A stretch of 64,000 nucleotides of DNA from contig NZ_JAOASQ010000002.1 of the NCBI RefSeq assembly GCF_030158565.1, positions 1 through 64,000 on the forward strand. The letters are read 5' to 3'. This stretch comes from Limnohabitans sp. (GTDB lineage: Bacteria; Pseudomonadota; Gammaproteobacteria; Burkholderiales; Burkholderiaceae_C). The notes beneath the pieces were generated by a model that searched no databases, was not told the DNA's origin, and worked only from the letters and a program-made list of their open reading frames with translations. Every line of letters begins with the position of its first letter. Position 1 is the stretch's first letter. Both the position numbers and the translations under genes were made by a program. This document shows, piece after piece, positions 18,084 to 26,978 of the stretch.

Positions 18084-18995
18084 ATGAACCCGCAAGAACT
18101 CAAAACCATCATGTCCAGTGGACTGCTGTCATTTCCGTTGACCGATTTCGATGCCAACGGCGACTTCCATAAAAAAGGCTACATCGAGCGCCTGGAGTGG
18201 TTGGCGCCCTACGGGGCATCGGCCTTGTTTGCGGCAGGCGGTACGGGTGAATTCTTTTCGCTCACCGGCGAGGAATACCCGGAAATCATCCAAACAGCCG
18301 TTCAAACTTGCAAAGGCAAGGTGCCGATCATCGCGGGCGCTGGCGGCTCGACCCGCTTTGCCATCCAGTGCGCCCAAGAAGCCGAACGCCAAGGCGCACA
18401 CGGGATTTTGTTGTTGCCGCATTACCTGACCGAAGCAGGTCAAGAGGGCCTGATCGCTCACGTCGAAGCCGTTTGCAAAAGCGTGAAGTTCGGTGTGATC
18501 GTCTACAACCGCAATGTGTGCAAGCTCACGCCCCAATCTTTGGCCATCCTGGCCGACCGCTGCCCCAACCTGATTGGCTTCAAGGACGGTGTGGGCGACA
18601 TCGAGTTGATGTCCTCCATCTACATGAAGATGGGTGACCGTTTCGCTTACCTCGGTGGTCTGCCGACCGCAGAGGTTTACGCCGCAGCCTACAAGGCCTT
18701 GGGCACGCCTGTTTACTCCTCGGCGGTCTTCAATTTCATCCCCAAAACCGCGATGGATTTCTACCATGCGGTGGCCAACGATGACATGGCCACACAACAC
18801 CGTTTGTTGCGTGATTTCTTCATGCCGTATCTGGCCATCCGCAACAAGACACAAGGCTATGCCGTGAGCATTGTCAAAGCGGGGGCCAAGATCGTGGGCC
18901 ATGACGCAGGCCCCGTTCGCGCACCGCTGACCGACCTCAAACCCGAAGAGATGCAAGAGCTGGCCGCTTTGATTCAGAAGCTGGGCCCGCAATAA
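18084..18995 (+). CDS. kdgD: 5-dehydro-4-deoxyglucarate dehydratase
   Basis: 303 residues, the usual length. Class I (Schiff base) dihydrodipicolinate synthase-like barrel: [10 protein letters not shown] loop at 52-61, Tyr141 in VYNRN and catalytic Lys167 in GFKDG. It dehydrates and decarboxylates 5-keto-4-deoxyglucarate to 2,5-dioxovalerate (EC 4.2.1.41). AACAAGGACGACC precedes the ATG at 18084. It is the first gene of a plus-strand unit that also holds a receptor, a second gudD, a lactonase and the next-step aldehyde dehydrogenase, and it provides the second exit from the intermediate made by GudD and GarD. Confidence 0.93.
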   Translation: MNPQELKTIMSSGLLSFPLTDFDANGDFHKKGYIERLEWLAPYGASALFAAGGTGEFFSLTGEEYPEIIQTAVQTCKGKVPIIAGAGGSTRFAIQCAQEAERQGAHGILLLPHYLTEAGQEGLIAHVEAVCKSVKFGVIVYNRNVCKLTPQSLAILADRCPNLIGFKDGVGDIELMSSIYMKMGDRFAYLGGLPTAEVYAAAYKALGTPVYSSAVFNFIPKTAMDFYHAVANDDMATQHRLLRDFFMPYLAIRNKTQGYAVSIVKAGAKIVGHDAGPVRAPLTDLKPEEMQELAALIQKLGPQ

Positions 18996-19029
18996 GCCGC
19001 CTTTCAAACACACACACAAGGAGACAAAC

Positions 19030-19983
19030 ATGAAAAAAATCTTGATGACCCTCTTGGCCGCCTTGTCGGTGGGAGCCGCATTTGCGTGGCCTGACAAAAA
19101 CGTGAGCGTGGTCGTGCCCTTCCCCGCGGGGGGCTCGACCGACATGATCGGCCGCGCCATAGCGTCCAAACTGCAGGACAAATTTGGTGGTGTGTTCATT
19201 GTGGACAACAAGGCCGGGGCCACTGGCACCATTGGTGCGGGCATGGTGGCCAAGGCTGCCCCCGATGGCCACACCTTGCTGGTGGCTTCTTTGGGGCCTT
19301 ACGTGGTTGCCCCCCACTTGCTGGCCAAAGTGCCTTATGACGCACTCAAGGACTTTGACTACATCACGGTGGCGGTTCAGGCCCCCAATGTGCTGGTGGT
19401 GCCTGCCAACTCACGCTTCAAAACTTTGGCGGAACTGATTGCCTATTTGAAAGCCAATCAGGACAAGGTGACGTTTGCGTCGTCGGGCAATGGCAGCAGC
19501 GATCACCTCACCGCCGAGTTGTTCTGGTTGCAAACCGGCACCAGTGGCTTGCATGTGCCCTATAAGGGCGGCAGCCCAGCCATCACGGACTTGCTGGGTG
19601 GCCAAGTGGATGCATCTTTTCAGAACATCAACGTGGTCATGCAGCACATCAGCGCGGGCAAGTTGCGCGCACTGGCCATCAGCAGTGCCAAACGTTCGCC
19701 GCTTTTGCCCACTGTGCCCACGCTGGAAGAGTCGGGTGTCAAGGATGCCAACGTGTATTCATGGCAAGCGGTTGCTGCACCCAAAGGTTTGCCCGCCGAT
19801 TTGAAATCCAAGATCCATGCCGCCATCGTGGCGGGCTTGAACGAGCCACAGCTCAAAACCAAGCTGCTGGATTTGGGCTTTGAAATCGTGGGCAACACGC
19901 CCGAGCAGTTCACAGCCTTCCAGGCCGCCGAATATGCACGCTGGAAGCGGGTGATCCAGACGCGCAACATCAAGGCAGATTGA
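19030..19983 (+). CDS. TctC/Bug-family receptor (copy 2)
   Basis: 317 residues with signal peptide MKKILMTLLAALSVGAAFA. Family blocks: VVPFPAGGSTDMIGR, NKAGATGTIGAG, VPYKGGSPAITDLLGGQVD. AAGGAGACAAAC precedes the ATG. It lies between kdgD and the second glucarate dehydratase, so a hexarate such as glucarate is a reasonable ligand guess. No TctA/TctB gene is nearby. Confidence 0.9.
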   Translation: MKKILMTLLAALSVGAAFAWPDKNVSVVVPFPAGGSTDMIGRAIASKLQDKFGGVFIVDNKAGATGTIGAGMVAKAAPDGHTLLVASLGPYVVAPHLLAKVPYDALKDFDYITVAVQAPNVLVVPANSRFKTLAELIAYLKANQDKVTFASSGNGSSDHLTAELFWLQTGTSGLHVPYKGGSPAITDLLGGQVDASFQNINVVMQHISAGKLRALAISSAKRSPLLPTVPTLEESGVKDANVYSWQAVAAPKGLPADLKSKIHAAIVAGLNEPQLKTKLLDLGFEIVGNTPEQFTAFQAAEYARWKRVIQTRNIKAD

Positions 19984-20049
19984 TCAGATATCCCTCGATT
20001 TCAGGGGGCCTTGAGGCCGCCTGAATCACTTTCACATCGGAATACACCA

Positions 20050-21384
20050 ATGACCTTATCCACCACGCCCAAGATCACGCAGCTGCAAGTCATTCCCGTG
20101 GCTGGCCATGACAGCATGCTGATGAATCTGTCGGGCGCGCATGGCCCGTTTTTCACGCGCAATATTTTGATCCTGACCGACAGTGCAGGGCGCACCGGCA
20201 TTGGTGAGGTGCCGGGGGGCGAAAAAATCCGTGCCACGCTGCAAGAAGCCACCGACATGGTGGTGGGCCAGTCCGTTGGCAACGTGCAGGCGGTGCTCAA
20301 CGCCATGCAACAGCGCTTTGCTGATCGGGATGTGGGTGGTCGGGGTTTGCAGACCTTTGACCTGCGCACCACCATCCATGCAGTGACCGCAGTCGAATGC
20401 GCCTTGCTTGACCTGCTGGGCCAACATCTGCAAGTGCCTGTGGCCGCCTTGCTGGGCGAAGGTCAGCAGCGCAGCTCGGTGGAGATGCTGGGCTATCTGT
20501 TCTTTGTGGGCGACCGCAGCCAGACCGACTTGCCTTACCGCACCGAGCTCGGTGCAGACGACGCCTGGTTCCGCTTGCGCAACGAAGTGGCCATGACGCC
20601 ACAGGCCATTGTTCGTCTGGCCGAGGCCGCGCATGAAAAATACGGCTTCAACGACTTCAAGCTCAAGGGCGGCGTGTTGGCGGGCGAAGCCGAGATCGAA
20701 GCGGTCACGGCCTTGCACCAGCGTTTTCCTGAGGCTCGCGTCACGCTGGACCCCAATGGGGGCTGGCTGCTCAAGGACGCCGTGCGCCTGATGCGCGACA
20801 TGCGCGGCGTGGTGGCTTATGCCGAAGACCCTTGCGGCGCGGAAGAGGGCTTCAGCGGCCGTGAGGTGATGGCCGAGTTCCGCCGGGCCACCGGTTTGCC
20901 CACGGCCACCAACATGGTCGCGACCGACTGGCGGCAGATGGCACATTCGCTGTCCCTGCAAAGTGTGGACATCCCCTTGGCCGACCCGCACTTCTGGACC
21001 ATGGCCGGATCGGTGCGTGTGGCACAAACCTGCCGTGACTGGGGGCTGACCTGGGGCTCTCACTCCAACAACCACTTCGACATCTCCCTGGCCATGTTCA
21101 CCCAGGTGGCCGCTGCCGCACCTGGCAAGGTCACGGCCATCGACACCCACTGGATCTGGCAAGACGGTCAAGGCTTGACCCAAGAGCCCTTGAAGATCAT
21201 TCAGGGCCATGTGCAAGTGCCGCAAAAGCCCGGCTTGGGCATTGAGTTGGACATGGGCAAGGTGCAGGCCGCACACCAGCTGTATTTGGAGCACGGCCTG
21301 GGCGCACGCGATGATGCAGTCGCCATGCAGTACCTCATTCCTGGCTGGAAGTTTGACCACAAACGTCCATGCATGGTGCGCTGA
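20050..21384 (+). CDS. gudD: glucarate dehydratase (copy 2)
   Basis: 444 residues; N-terminus [21 protein letters not shown] aligns base for base with the GudD family. It has the same catalytic blocks as copy 1: [32 protein letters not shown] and [12 protein letters not shown], and the same C-terminus (F-K/H-xxPxMVR). The two proteins look about three quarters identical by eye, so this is a paralogous or separately acquired copy. It is controlled by the LacI-type system, while copy 1 sits in the FadR-type operon. No strong Shine-Dalgarno is seen before the ATG at 20050. Confidence 0.93.
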   Translation: MTLSTTPKITQLQVIPVAGHDSMLMNLSGAHGPFFTRNILILTDSAGRTGIGEVPGGEKIRATLQEATDMVVGQSVGNVQAVLNAMQQRFADRDVGGRGLQTFDLRTTIHAVTAVECALLDLLGQHLQVPVAALLGEGQQRSSVEMLGYLFFVGDRSQTDLPYRTELGADDAWFRLRNEVAMTPQAIVRLAEAAHEKYGFNDFKLKGGVLAGEAEIEAVTALHQRFPEARVTLDPNGGWLLKDAVRLMRDMRGVVAYAEDPCGAEEGFSGREVMAEFRRATGLPTATNMVATDWRQMAHSLSLQSVDIPLADPHFWTMAGSVRVAQTCRDWGLTWGSHSNNHFDISLAMFTQVAAAAPGKVTAIDTHWIWQDGQGLTQEPLKIIQGHVQVPQKPGLGIELDMGKVQAAHQLYLEHGLGARDDAVAMQYLIPGWKFDHKRPCMVR

Positions 21385-21470
21385 GCACCGACCACCCGAC
21401 CTGTTGGCCCAAGGCAGTGGGCTCCGAGCGGCCGGTTGCCGTCGATTCACAAACCCTTAGGAGACAAACC

Positions 21471-22571
21471 ATGCACCCCAAAAAACTGAACCCCCGTCGC
21501 GATTTTCTGAAAGTGGCCGCTGGCGCAGGCTTGACTGCTGCGGGGGCTGCCGCCACGGCGCAGTCTTTCCCCTTCAGCATGAACCAGCGCTACCCTGATC
21601 CGGCGGTGCTGATCCTGGACCCCAGCTTTGCCAAGTACCGCATCTACAGCAGCACGGTGGAGCAGGTGGCCACAGGTTTTCGCTGGACAGAAGGTCCCAC
21701 CTATTTCCCCAAGGGCGGTTACCTCTTGTTCAGCGACATTCCGAACAACCGGATCATGAAGTTTGACGAAGCCACAGGCAAAACATCGGTGTTCCGCGAG
21801 AAAGCCAACTACGCCAACGGCAACACGCGAGACCGTCAAGGACGATTGATCACTTGCGAGCATTCCGTGACCCGCCGTGTGACCCGCACCGAAGTCGACG
21901 GCAAGATTACCGTGCTGGCCGACCGCTTTGAAGGCAAGCGCCTGAATGCGCCCAACGACATCGTCGTGAAATCCGACGACACCATCTGGTTCACCGATCC
22001 TGTCTTCGGCATCAATGGCGAATGGGAAGGTGCCCGTGCCACACGCGAGCAGGCCAATACCAATGTGTTTCGCATTGGCACTGACGGTCAGTTGACTGCC
22101 GTCATCACCGATCTGGTCAATCCGAATGGCCTGGCCTTCTCGCCGGACGAAAAGAAACTCTATGTGGTCGAGTGGAAGGGCACGCCCAACCGCAGCATCT
22201 GGCGTTACGACGTCAACGCCGATGGCTCGGTGTCCAACAAAACCAAGCTGATCGATGCGGCCGACCAAGGGGCGCTCGACGGCTTCAAAGTGGACCGTGA
22301 CGGCAATCTGTGGTGTGGCTGGGGCAGCAACGGTGCCTTGCAGGCCGAAGCCACTGAGGTGGGCGGACGCAAGGTCTTCCAGCTCAAGGGCAAATCGGAA
22401 GACCTCGACGGCGTCATGATTTTCAACCCCGAGGGCAAGGCCATTGGGTTCATCAAACTGCCCGAGCGTTGCGCCAACCTGACCTTTGGCGGCCCCAAAA
22501 ACAACCGCTTGTACATGACCAGCTGCCATTCGGTTTATGCCCTGTATGTGGAAAGCCATGGCGCGGTCTGA
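21471..22571 (+). CDS. exported SMP-30/gluconolactonase family lactonase with Tat signal
   Basis: 366 residues. The N-terminus NPRRDFLKVAAGAGLTAAG is a twin-arginine signal, so this lactonase is exported folded, unlike the cytoplasmic one at 10421. Propeller and metal motifs include TGFRWTEGPTYF (Glu), LNAPNDIVV (Asn), NPNGLAFSPDEKKLYVVE and DGFKVDRDGNLW. AGGAGACAAACC precedes the ATG at 21471. It probably opens sugar-acid lactones in the periplasm before uptake. The gene lies between gudD copy 2 and the aldehyde dehydrogenase. Confidence 0.87.
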   Translation: MHPKKLNPRRDFLKVAAGAGLTAAGAAATAQSFPFSMNQRYPDPAVLILDPSFAKYRIYSSTVEQVATGFRWTEGPTYFPKGGYLLFSDIPNNRIMKFDEATGKTSVFREKANYANGNTRDRQGRLITCEHSVTRRVTRTEVDGKITVLADRFEGKRLNAPNDIVVKSDDTIWFTDPVFGINGEWEGARATREQANTNVFRIGTDGQLTAVITDLVNPNGLAFSPDEKKLYVVEWKGTPNRSIWRYDVNADGSVSNKTKLIDAADQGALDGFKVDRDGNLWCGWGSNGALQAEATEVGGRKVFQLKGKSEDLDGVMIFNPEGKAIGFIKLPERCANLTFGGPKNNRLYMTSCHSVYALYVESHGAV

Positions 22572-22650
22572 CGGCCTGCGCCGCGGGCTTGCTTAATGCC
22601 TGCTTGTGCGCTTGTGGGGCCGCAAGACCGGCCTCAGCAAGGCGCACGCG

Positions 22651-22687
22651 ATGCTGGAGATGGCGCGAATAGCGCCATCTCCAGCAT
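22651..22687. terminator. 16-base perfect stem-loop between lactonase and dehydrogenase genes
   Basis: ATGCTGGAGATGGCGC (22651-22666), a 5-base loop GAATA, then the exact reverse complement (22672-22687). There is no T-run, so a classic intrinsic terminator is unlikely. A message-stabilising or partial attenuating hairpin that separates expression of the two genes is more probable. Confidence 0.5.
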
Positions 22688-22725
22688 TCAATTTGAGATT
22701 CCCAATTCCCTTGAACTGCCAGACC

Positions 22726-24198
22726 ATGAAACTCCTTCAATCTTTCAAAGCCCGCACGGGCGAAGCCTTTGGCGCGCCTTTGCTCGCGCACACCGCTGAA
22801 CAGGTGGATGCCGCAGCGCAAGCAGCCCATCAAGCCTTCGCCTCATGGGCCGCCAGCACAGGCGCAGAGCGCGCCGCTTTGCTCGATGGTCTGGCCGCTG
22901 CATTGGAAGCCGACCGCGAGGCCTTGGTGCAACTGGCCGATGAAGAAACCGGCTTGGGCCCTGGGCGCTTAAATGGCGAGTTGGACCGCACCGCATTCCA
23001 GTTGCGCCGCTTTGCAGCCATGGCTGCGCGAGGCGTGGCATTTGATGTGCTGGACGACCCTGCGGTGGCCGGTGCGCCTCCGGTGGGGCATCCCGCCATG
23101 GTGCGCCAGCGCGTGCCCTTGGGGCCAGTGGCCATGTTCTCGGCCAGCAATTTCCCGTTTGCGTTTTCCGTGTTGGGGGGCGACACCGCATCGGCTTTGG
23201 CCGCAGGCTGCCCGGTAGTGGTCAAGGCGCATTCGGGTCATTTGCTCCTGTCCAACCGTGTGCATGGCTTGGCCCAGAGCGTGTTGAAGACATTGGGTTT
23301 GCCCACAGGCCTGATCGGCATGGTGCAAGGCGGTGGGCGTGATGTGGGGGTGAGCCTGATTCGCCACCCTGCCATTGCGGCAGGCGCTTTCACGGGTTCA
23401 ACATCCGGCGGCGCAGCCCTGCAGGCCGAGGCCAATGCGCGACCCCGCCCCATCCCTTTTTATGGTGAATTGGGCTCCATCAACCCGCTGTTTGCCACGC
23501 CAGAGATTTTGGCGGCCAAGGGTGCCGAGTTGGCCACTTTGTTGGCCGGGTCCATCACCTTGGGCTGCGGGCAGTTTTGCACCAGCCCGGGCGTGGTGAT
23601 TTTGCTCAAAGGGGCAGAAGGCCAGTCATTCGTGTCGCAACTGACGCAAGCTTTGGCCGCACAAAATCCGCACGCCATGCTCACACCCGGTATGCGCCAG
23701 GCGTTTGACGCTGGCGTTGATCACTTGGTCGTCTCGGATGTCAAACCCTTGTTGCATGAGGCAGGCCATGCCGAAGCCCCACGGCCATTCCTGGCCGAGA
23801 TCGATGCGGTGCATTTCATTGCCAAGGCCGAGTTGCGTGAAGAAGTTTTTGGGCCCGCCAGTTTGGTCGTGTGGGCAGACAACCTGTCGCAGGTCACAGA
23901 AGTCTTGCAGGCGGTGGGTGGCAGCTTGACGGTGACCTTGTGGGGCGCAGAGCAAGACACGCCTGACAACCAGGCCCTGGTGCGCGCTGCGATGGCGATT
24001 GCCGGGCGTGTGCTGTTTGCGGGTGTACCCACGGGCGTGGCCGTCACGGCAGCCCAGCAACACGGCGGCCCATGGCCATCTTCGACTCAGCCCATGACCA
24101 CCTCGGTGGGGGACGCGGCCATGGAGCGTTTTTTGCGTCCCGTGGCTTTGCAAGATGCCCCTGCGTGGCTCTTGTCCCGAGCAGGACGGCCTTGCTGA
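22726..24198 (+). CDS. 2,5-dioxovalerate (alpha-ketoglutarate semialdehyde) dehydrogenase
   Basis: 490 residues of the aldehyde dehydrogenase superfamily. The cofactor region is ASNFPFAFSVLGGDT with VVVKAHSGH; catalytic Glu248 is in YGELGS and Cys285 in CGQFCTSPG. The AlkH/KGSADH-type blocks RVPLGPVAMFSASNFPFA and GVPTGVAV are typical of NADP-linked 2,5-dioxovalerate dehydrogenases (EC 1.2.1.26). It oxidises the product of KdgD to 2-oxoglutarate, completing that route. The ATG at 22726 is favoured since upstream in-frame sequence overlaps the hairpin. The gene is in the LacI-controlled unit. Confidence 0.9.
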   Translation: MKLLQSFKARTGEAFGAPLLAHTAEQVDAAAQAAHQAFASWAASTGAERAALLDGLAAALEADREALVQLADEETGLGPGRLNGELDRTAFQLRRFAAMAARGVAFDVLDDPAVAGAPPVGHPAMVRQRVPLGPVAMFSASNFPFAFSVLGGDTASALAAGCPVVVKAHSGHLLLSNRVHGLAQSVLKTLGLPTGLIGMVQGGGRDVGVSLIRHPAIAAGAFTGSTSGGAALQAEANARPRPIPFYGELGSINPLFATPEILAAKGAELATLLAGSITLGCGQFCTSPGVVILLKGAEGQSFVSQLTQALAAQNPHAMLTPGMRQAFDAGVDHLVVSDVKPLLHEAGHAEAPRPFLAEIDAVHFIAKAELREEVFGPASLVVWADNLSQVTEVLQAVGGSLTVTLWGAEQDTPDNQALVRAAMAIAGRVLFAGVPTGVAVTAAQQHGGPWPSSTQPMTTSVGDAAMERFLRPVALQDAPAWLLSRAGRPC

Positions 24199-24241
24199 TG
24201 CAGTCCTGCTATCGTGAAACTTTAGACGCAGAGACAACACC

Positions 24242-25213
24242 ATGCAAAAACGCAAATTCACTTCGATGTTGATGGGCATCTTGGCACTGACAGTCCTGCC
24301 TGTTTCTGCCCAAACCGCCTACCCCGCCAAGCCCATCAAAATCGTGGTGCCGTTCCCGGCGGGGGGCACCTCGGATGTGCTGGCCCGCATGCTGGGCCAG
24401 AAGATGACCGAAAGCTGGGGCCAGCCCGTGGTGGTCGAGAACAAGCCAGGTTCGAGCGGCAACCTGGGGGCCGACGCGGTGGCCAAGTCGGCAGCGGACG
24501 GTTACACCCTGGTGCTGATGGACGTAGGCAATCTGGTCATCAGCCCGGCTTTGTTCAAGCTGCCTTTTTCGGTTGAAAAAGATTTTGCGCCGGTGGCCAT
24601 GGTGGCGTATTCGCCGCACCTGCTGGCCGTGAGCACCAAGGTGCCTGCCAACACCCCGGGCGAGCTGGTGGCTTATGCCAAGGCGCAAAAAGGCAAACTC
24701 AACTACGCCGTGGCCGCAGGCATGGGCAGCGCCTCGCATCTGGCGGGCGTGACCTATGCACAGCGCAACGGCATCGAGTGGGGTTATGTGCCCTACAAAG
24801 GCGGTGCACAAGCCATCACCGATTTGATCGGCGGCGAGGTGGATGTCATGTTCAACGGCATGGTGGCCACCTATCCGCATGTGAAGGCAAGCAAGATCAA
24901 ACTGATCGCCATATCGAGTGCCAAGCGCAATGCACAACTGCCCGACACCCCCACCGTGGCCGAAAGCCTGCCCGGCTTTTTGACGGGGAGTTTTCAAGGC
25001 CTGTTGGCGCCTGCGGGCACACCCAAAGCCGTCATCGACAAACTGCACGCCGAAGTGCAGCGCATCGCGGCTCTGCCCGATGTGCGCGAGCGCCTGAACA
25101 CGCTGGGCGCAGAGCCCTCGGCCATGAGCCCGGCAGAATTTGGCAACTGGCTTAAGGCCGAGATCCCGGTCATGGCGAAGATCGTGAAGGACGAGAAGAT
25201 CACGGTGGAGTGA
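24242..25213 (+). CDS. TctC/Bug-family receptor (copy 3)
   Basis: 323 residues; signal peptide with MLMGILALTVLPVSAQ (cleavage near residue 23). Hallmarks: KIVVPFPAGGTSDVLARM, NKPGSSGNLGADAVA, VPYKGGAQAITDLIGGEVD. GCAGAGACAACACC precedes the ATG. It is the last gene of the kdgD unit, which therefore has two receptors of the same family with different sequences, perhaps for different diacids. No TctAB partner in the window. The next 185 bases are a convergent gap with no recognisable gene. Confidence 0.88.
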   Translation: MQKRKFTSMLMGILALTVLPVSAQTAYPAKPIKIVVPFPAGGTSDVLARMLGQKMTESWGQPVVVENKPGSSGNLGADAVAKSAADGYTLVLMDVGNLVISPALFKLPFSVEKDFAPVAMVAYSPHLLAVSTKVPANTPGELVAYAKAQKGKLNYAVAAGMGSASHLAGVTYAQRNGIEWGYVPYKGGAQAITDLIGGEVDVMFNGMVATYPHVKASKIKLIAISSAKRNAQLPDTPTVAESLPGFLTGSFQGLLAPAGTPKAVIDKLHAEVQRIAALPDVRERLNTLGAEPSAMSPAEFGNWLKAEIPVMAKIVKDEKITVE

Positions 25214-25398
25214 GGGGTGCTGGTTTGTTGTTCGCTTGGTGTTCTCAGGCTGCTTAGCAGCGATAGCGGTCAGCTAGTGAGTCATGTTGGCGGTCTGCAG
25301 CCGGCCAGAAGCGGACGTTTAACTTGGAGCCATCCAGCAAGGTGGATTGTCTTGAAGATGGCTGTTCTTCGCAATCAAATTCGAGCCATCAATAATCT

Positions 25399-25695
25399 TC
25401 ACAGGTCCAGCACCAACCGGGCTGAATTGCTTCGAGAAATGCAGACCATCATGCAGTTCCCCCTTGCCTGTTCTTCTGGCGTAAGGTACATGTCCCAGTG
25501 GTCTGGTGACCCTTCGACAACCTTGGTCAAGCAAGTGCCACAAACACCTTCGCTGCATGAATAAGGTATTTCTACTCCAGCCTCTTGCAATACGTTGAGA
25601 ATGCTCTGTTCAGGGTGCACTTTCAGTGTGAGTTGACGCTTGGCAAGATGTATCTCGAAGACTCCGTCTTGGGGCAAATTCTGGCTTTCGGACAC
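25399..25695 (-). CDS. stand-alone plant-type [2Fe-2S] ferredoxin (VanB C-terminal-domain type)
   Basis: 98 residues starting with GTG, preceded by AAGGAATTGATCT. Cluster ligands are C47, C52, C55 and C85 (C-x4-C-x2-C-x29-C). The sequence from residue 12 to the terminal RLVLDL matches the C-terminal ferredoxin domain of class IA oxygenase reductases such as VanB, but the N-terminal flavin and NAD domains are missing. It lies 53 bases after the Rieske oxygenase gene on the same strand and should donate electrons to it. Similar, by eye about 60 percent identical, to the ferredoxin at 41346. The reductase must be encoded elsewhere. Confidence 0.85.
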   Translation of the reverse strand: MSESQNLPQDGVFEIHLAKRQLTLKVHPEQSILNVLQEAGVEIPYSCSEGVCGTCLTKVVEGSPDHWDMYLTPEEQARGNCMMVCISRSNSARLVLDL

Positions 25696-25748
25696 AGATC
25701 AATTCCTTGTAATTTTCTTGCGATATACGATGACCTGACTCACAGGTT

Positions 25749-26978
25749 TCAAGACTCGATGTAGTTGCCCGCCGAAAAATAAACAGGCGAAGCATCGGCA
25801 TCAAAGCTCACACCAGCAGGATTTTGTCCTTGAGCGACTGCGTCGAGTTGCTGCCGCAACAATCGCCTCAACATGACAATGCCTCGATCGCTGGTGGCTA
25901 GGTGTTCTTCAGAATGTTTGGCAATCACGCCTTGGCTGACCATGGCTTCGATGTCATTCGGATACAGCTGGTGTTCCTCTTCGGTCATTTCTTCCCAAAG
26001 TTTTCCGTTCATCCGAGTTCTCATCCGGCTAAGTTCTCCGACCTCGCGCACGCGGCCCACCACATAAATGCGGAAATTGTGATCATCAATTGGCAAGACC
26101 CAGCCCAACGATTCAACACGCCCACCTGCTCCATGGCGCCCCAATCGCGGGCTTGGGATGACTCGAAGCGTAGGCAGTCCAGCCTCTGAAATTCGGCGAA
26201 GTGTTTTGCCATCAGGCAAGGTCCGCAGGGAAATTGTCCGCACCCCGAGTTCTGTGGTTTCCCAATGAACATCGGGCATCACGGCCATTTCGGGCACGAA
26301 TTGAGTACCGCTAAAGCCAGAATGCAGAATCACGACGTGGAACGGGTCCACCAAATTTTCGTAATGCTGTAGCCAGTTGCAAGGAATGATCTGAGGGCCA
26401 CCGCCACCGATGCTGCTGTCGTCGGCTTCGAGGAATTCACCTTCATCCAAGTTCTCAAGGCATTCGTAACGCGGCAACACCGGCTTACGCTCGGGCGGCC
26501 CCATGTACGCCCAAATCAATCCGTATTGTTCTTGAACGGGATACCAGGGTTGCCGCTTGGCCTCACGTGCGCGACCGCCGTTGGGCTCACAGGGCTGGTT
26601 CAAACAATTGCCCTGTACATCGAAGTGCCAGCCGTGATAACAACACCGAATGCCTTGCTCATCGACCTTGCCGTAATACAGCGAAGTGCCTCTGTGCGCG
26701 CAATGTGGGTAGACCAGTCCGGTGCGGCCACTCTTGTCGCGAAAAAGAATCAGGTCTTCACCGAGAACCCGAACCTTTCGGGGCTTGTCCGTTGCGTCTG
26801 AAGCCATTCCGATGGGGTGCCAGTAACGCCTGAGCAACTCGCCCATAGGAGTACCTGGTCCAACCTCTGCCAGTTCTTTGAAATAAGTCGGGGCAGGCCG
26901 TCCGTAAGCTGTGCCTTGGTCAATGATGGGAATCACTTTAGGTGTAACTGTACTCATGCTCTTGTCTTTCGCATTCAT
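25749..26978 (-). CDS. Rieske-type aromatic oxygenase, large subunit, substrate unknown
   Basis: 409 residues. N-terminal Rieske centre C93-x-H95 ... C112-x2-H115 (PHCAHRG and RCCYHGWH). The catalytic domain has a mononuclear iron motif in NLVDPFHVVILH. It is longer than VanA (about 350) and resembles phthalate-dioxygenase/phenoxybenzoate-type monocomponent oxygenases, which attack substituted aromatic acids by hydroxylation or O-demethylation. The start ATG at 26978 overlaps the TctC stop in ATGA, so translation is coupled to a receptor, and the ferredoxin gene follows. The substrate is probably the ligand of that receptor, an aromatic carboxylate by inference. Confidence 0.85.
   Translation of the reverse strand: MNAKDKSMSTVTPKVIPIIDQGTAYGRPAPTYFKELAEVGPGTPMGELLRRYWHPIGMASDATDKPRKVRVLGEDLILFRDKSGRTGLVYPHCAHRGTSLYYGKVDEQGIRCCYHGWHFDVQGNCLNQPCEPNGGRAREAKRQPWYPVQEQYGLIWAYMGPPERKPVLPRYECLENLDEGEFLEADDSSIGGGGPQIIPCNWLQHYENLVDPFHVVILHSGFSGTQFVPEMAVMPDVHWETTELGVRTISLRTLPDGKTLRRISEAGLPTLRVIPSPRLGRHGAGGRVESLGWVLPIDDHNFRIYVVGRVREVGELSRMRTRMNGKLWEEMTEEEHQLYPNDIEAMVSQGVIAKHSEEHLATSDRGIVMLRRLLRQQLDAVAQGQNPAGVSFDADASPVYFSAGNYIES

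Noticed and set aside
20056..21450. 464-residue minus-strand frame opposite gudD copy 2
   Set aside because: Antisense shadow of a textbook glucarate dehydratase.
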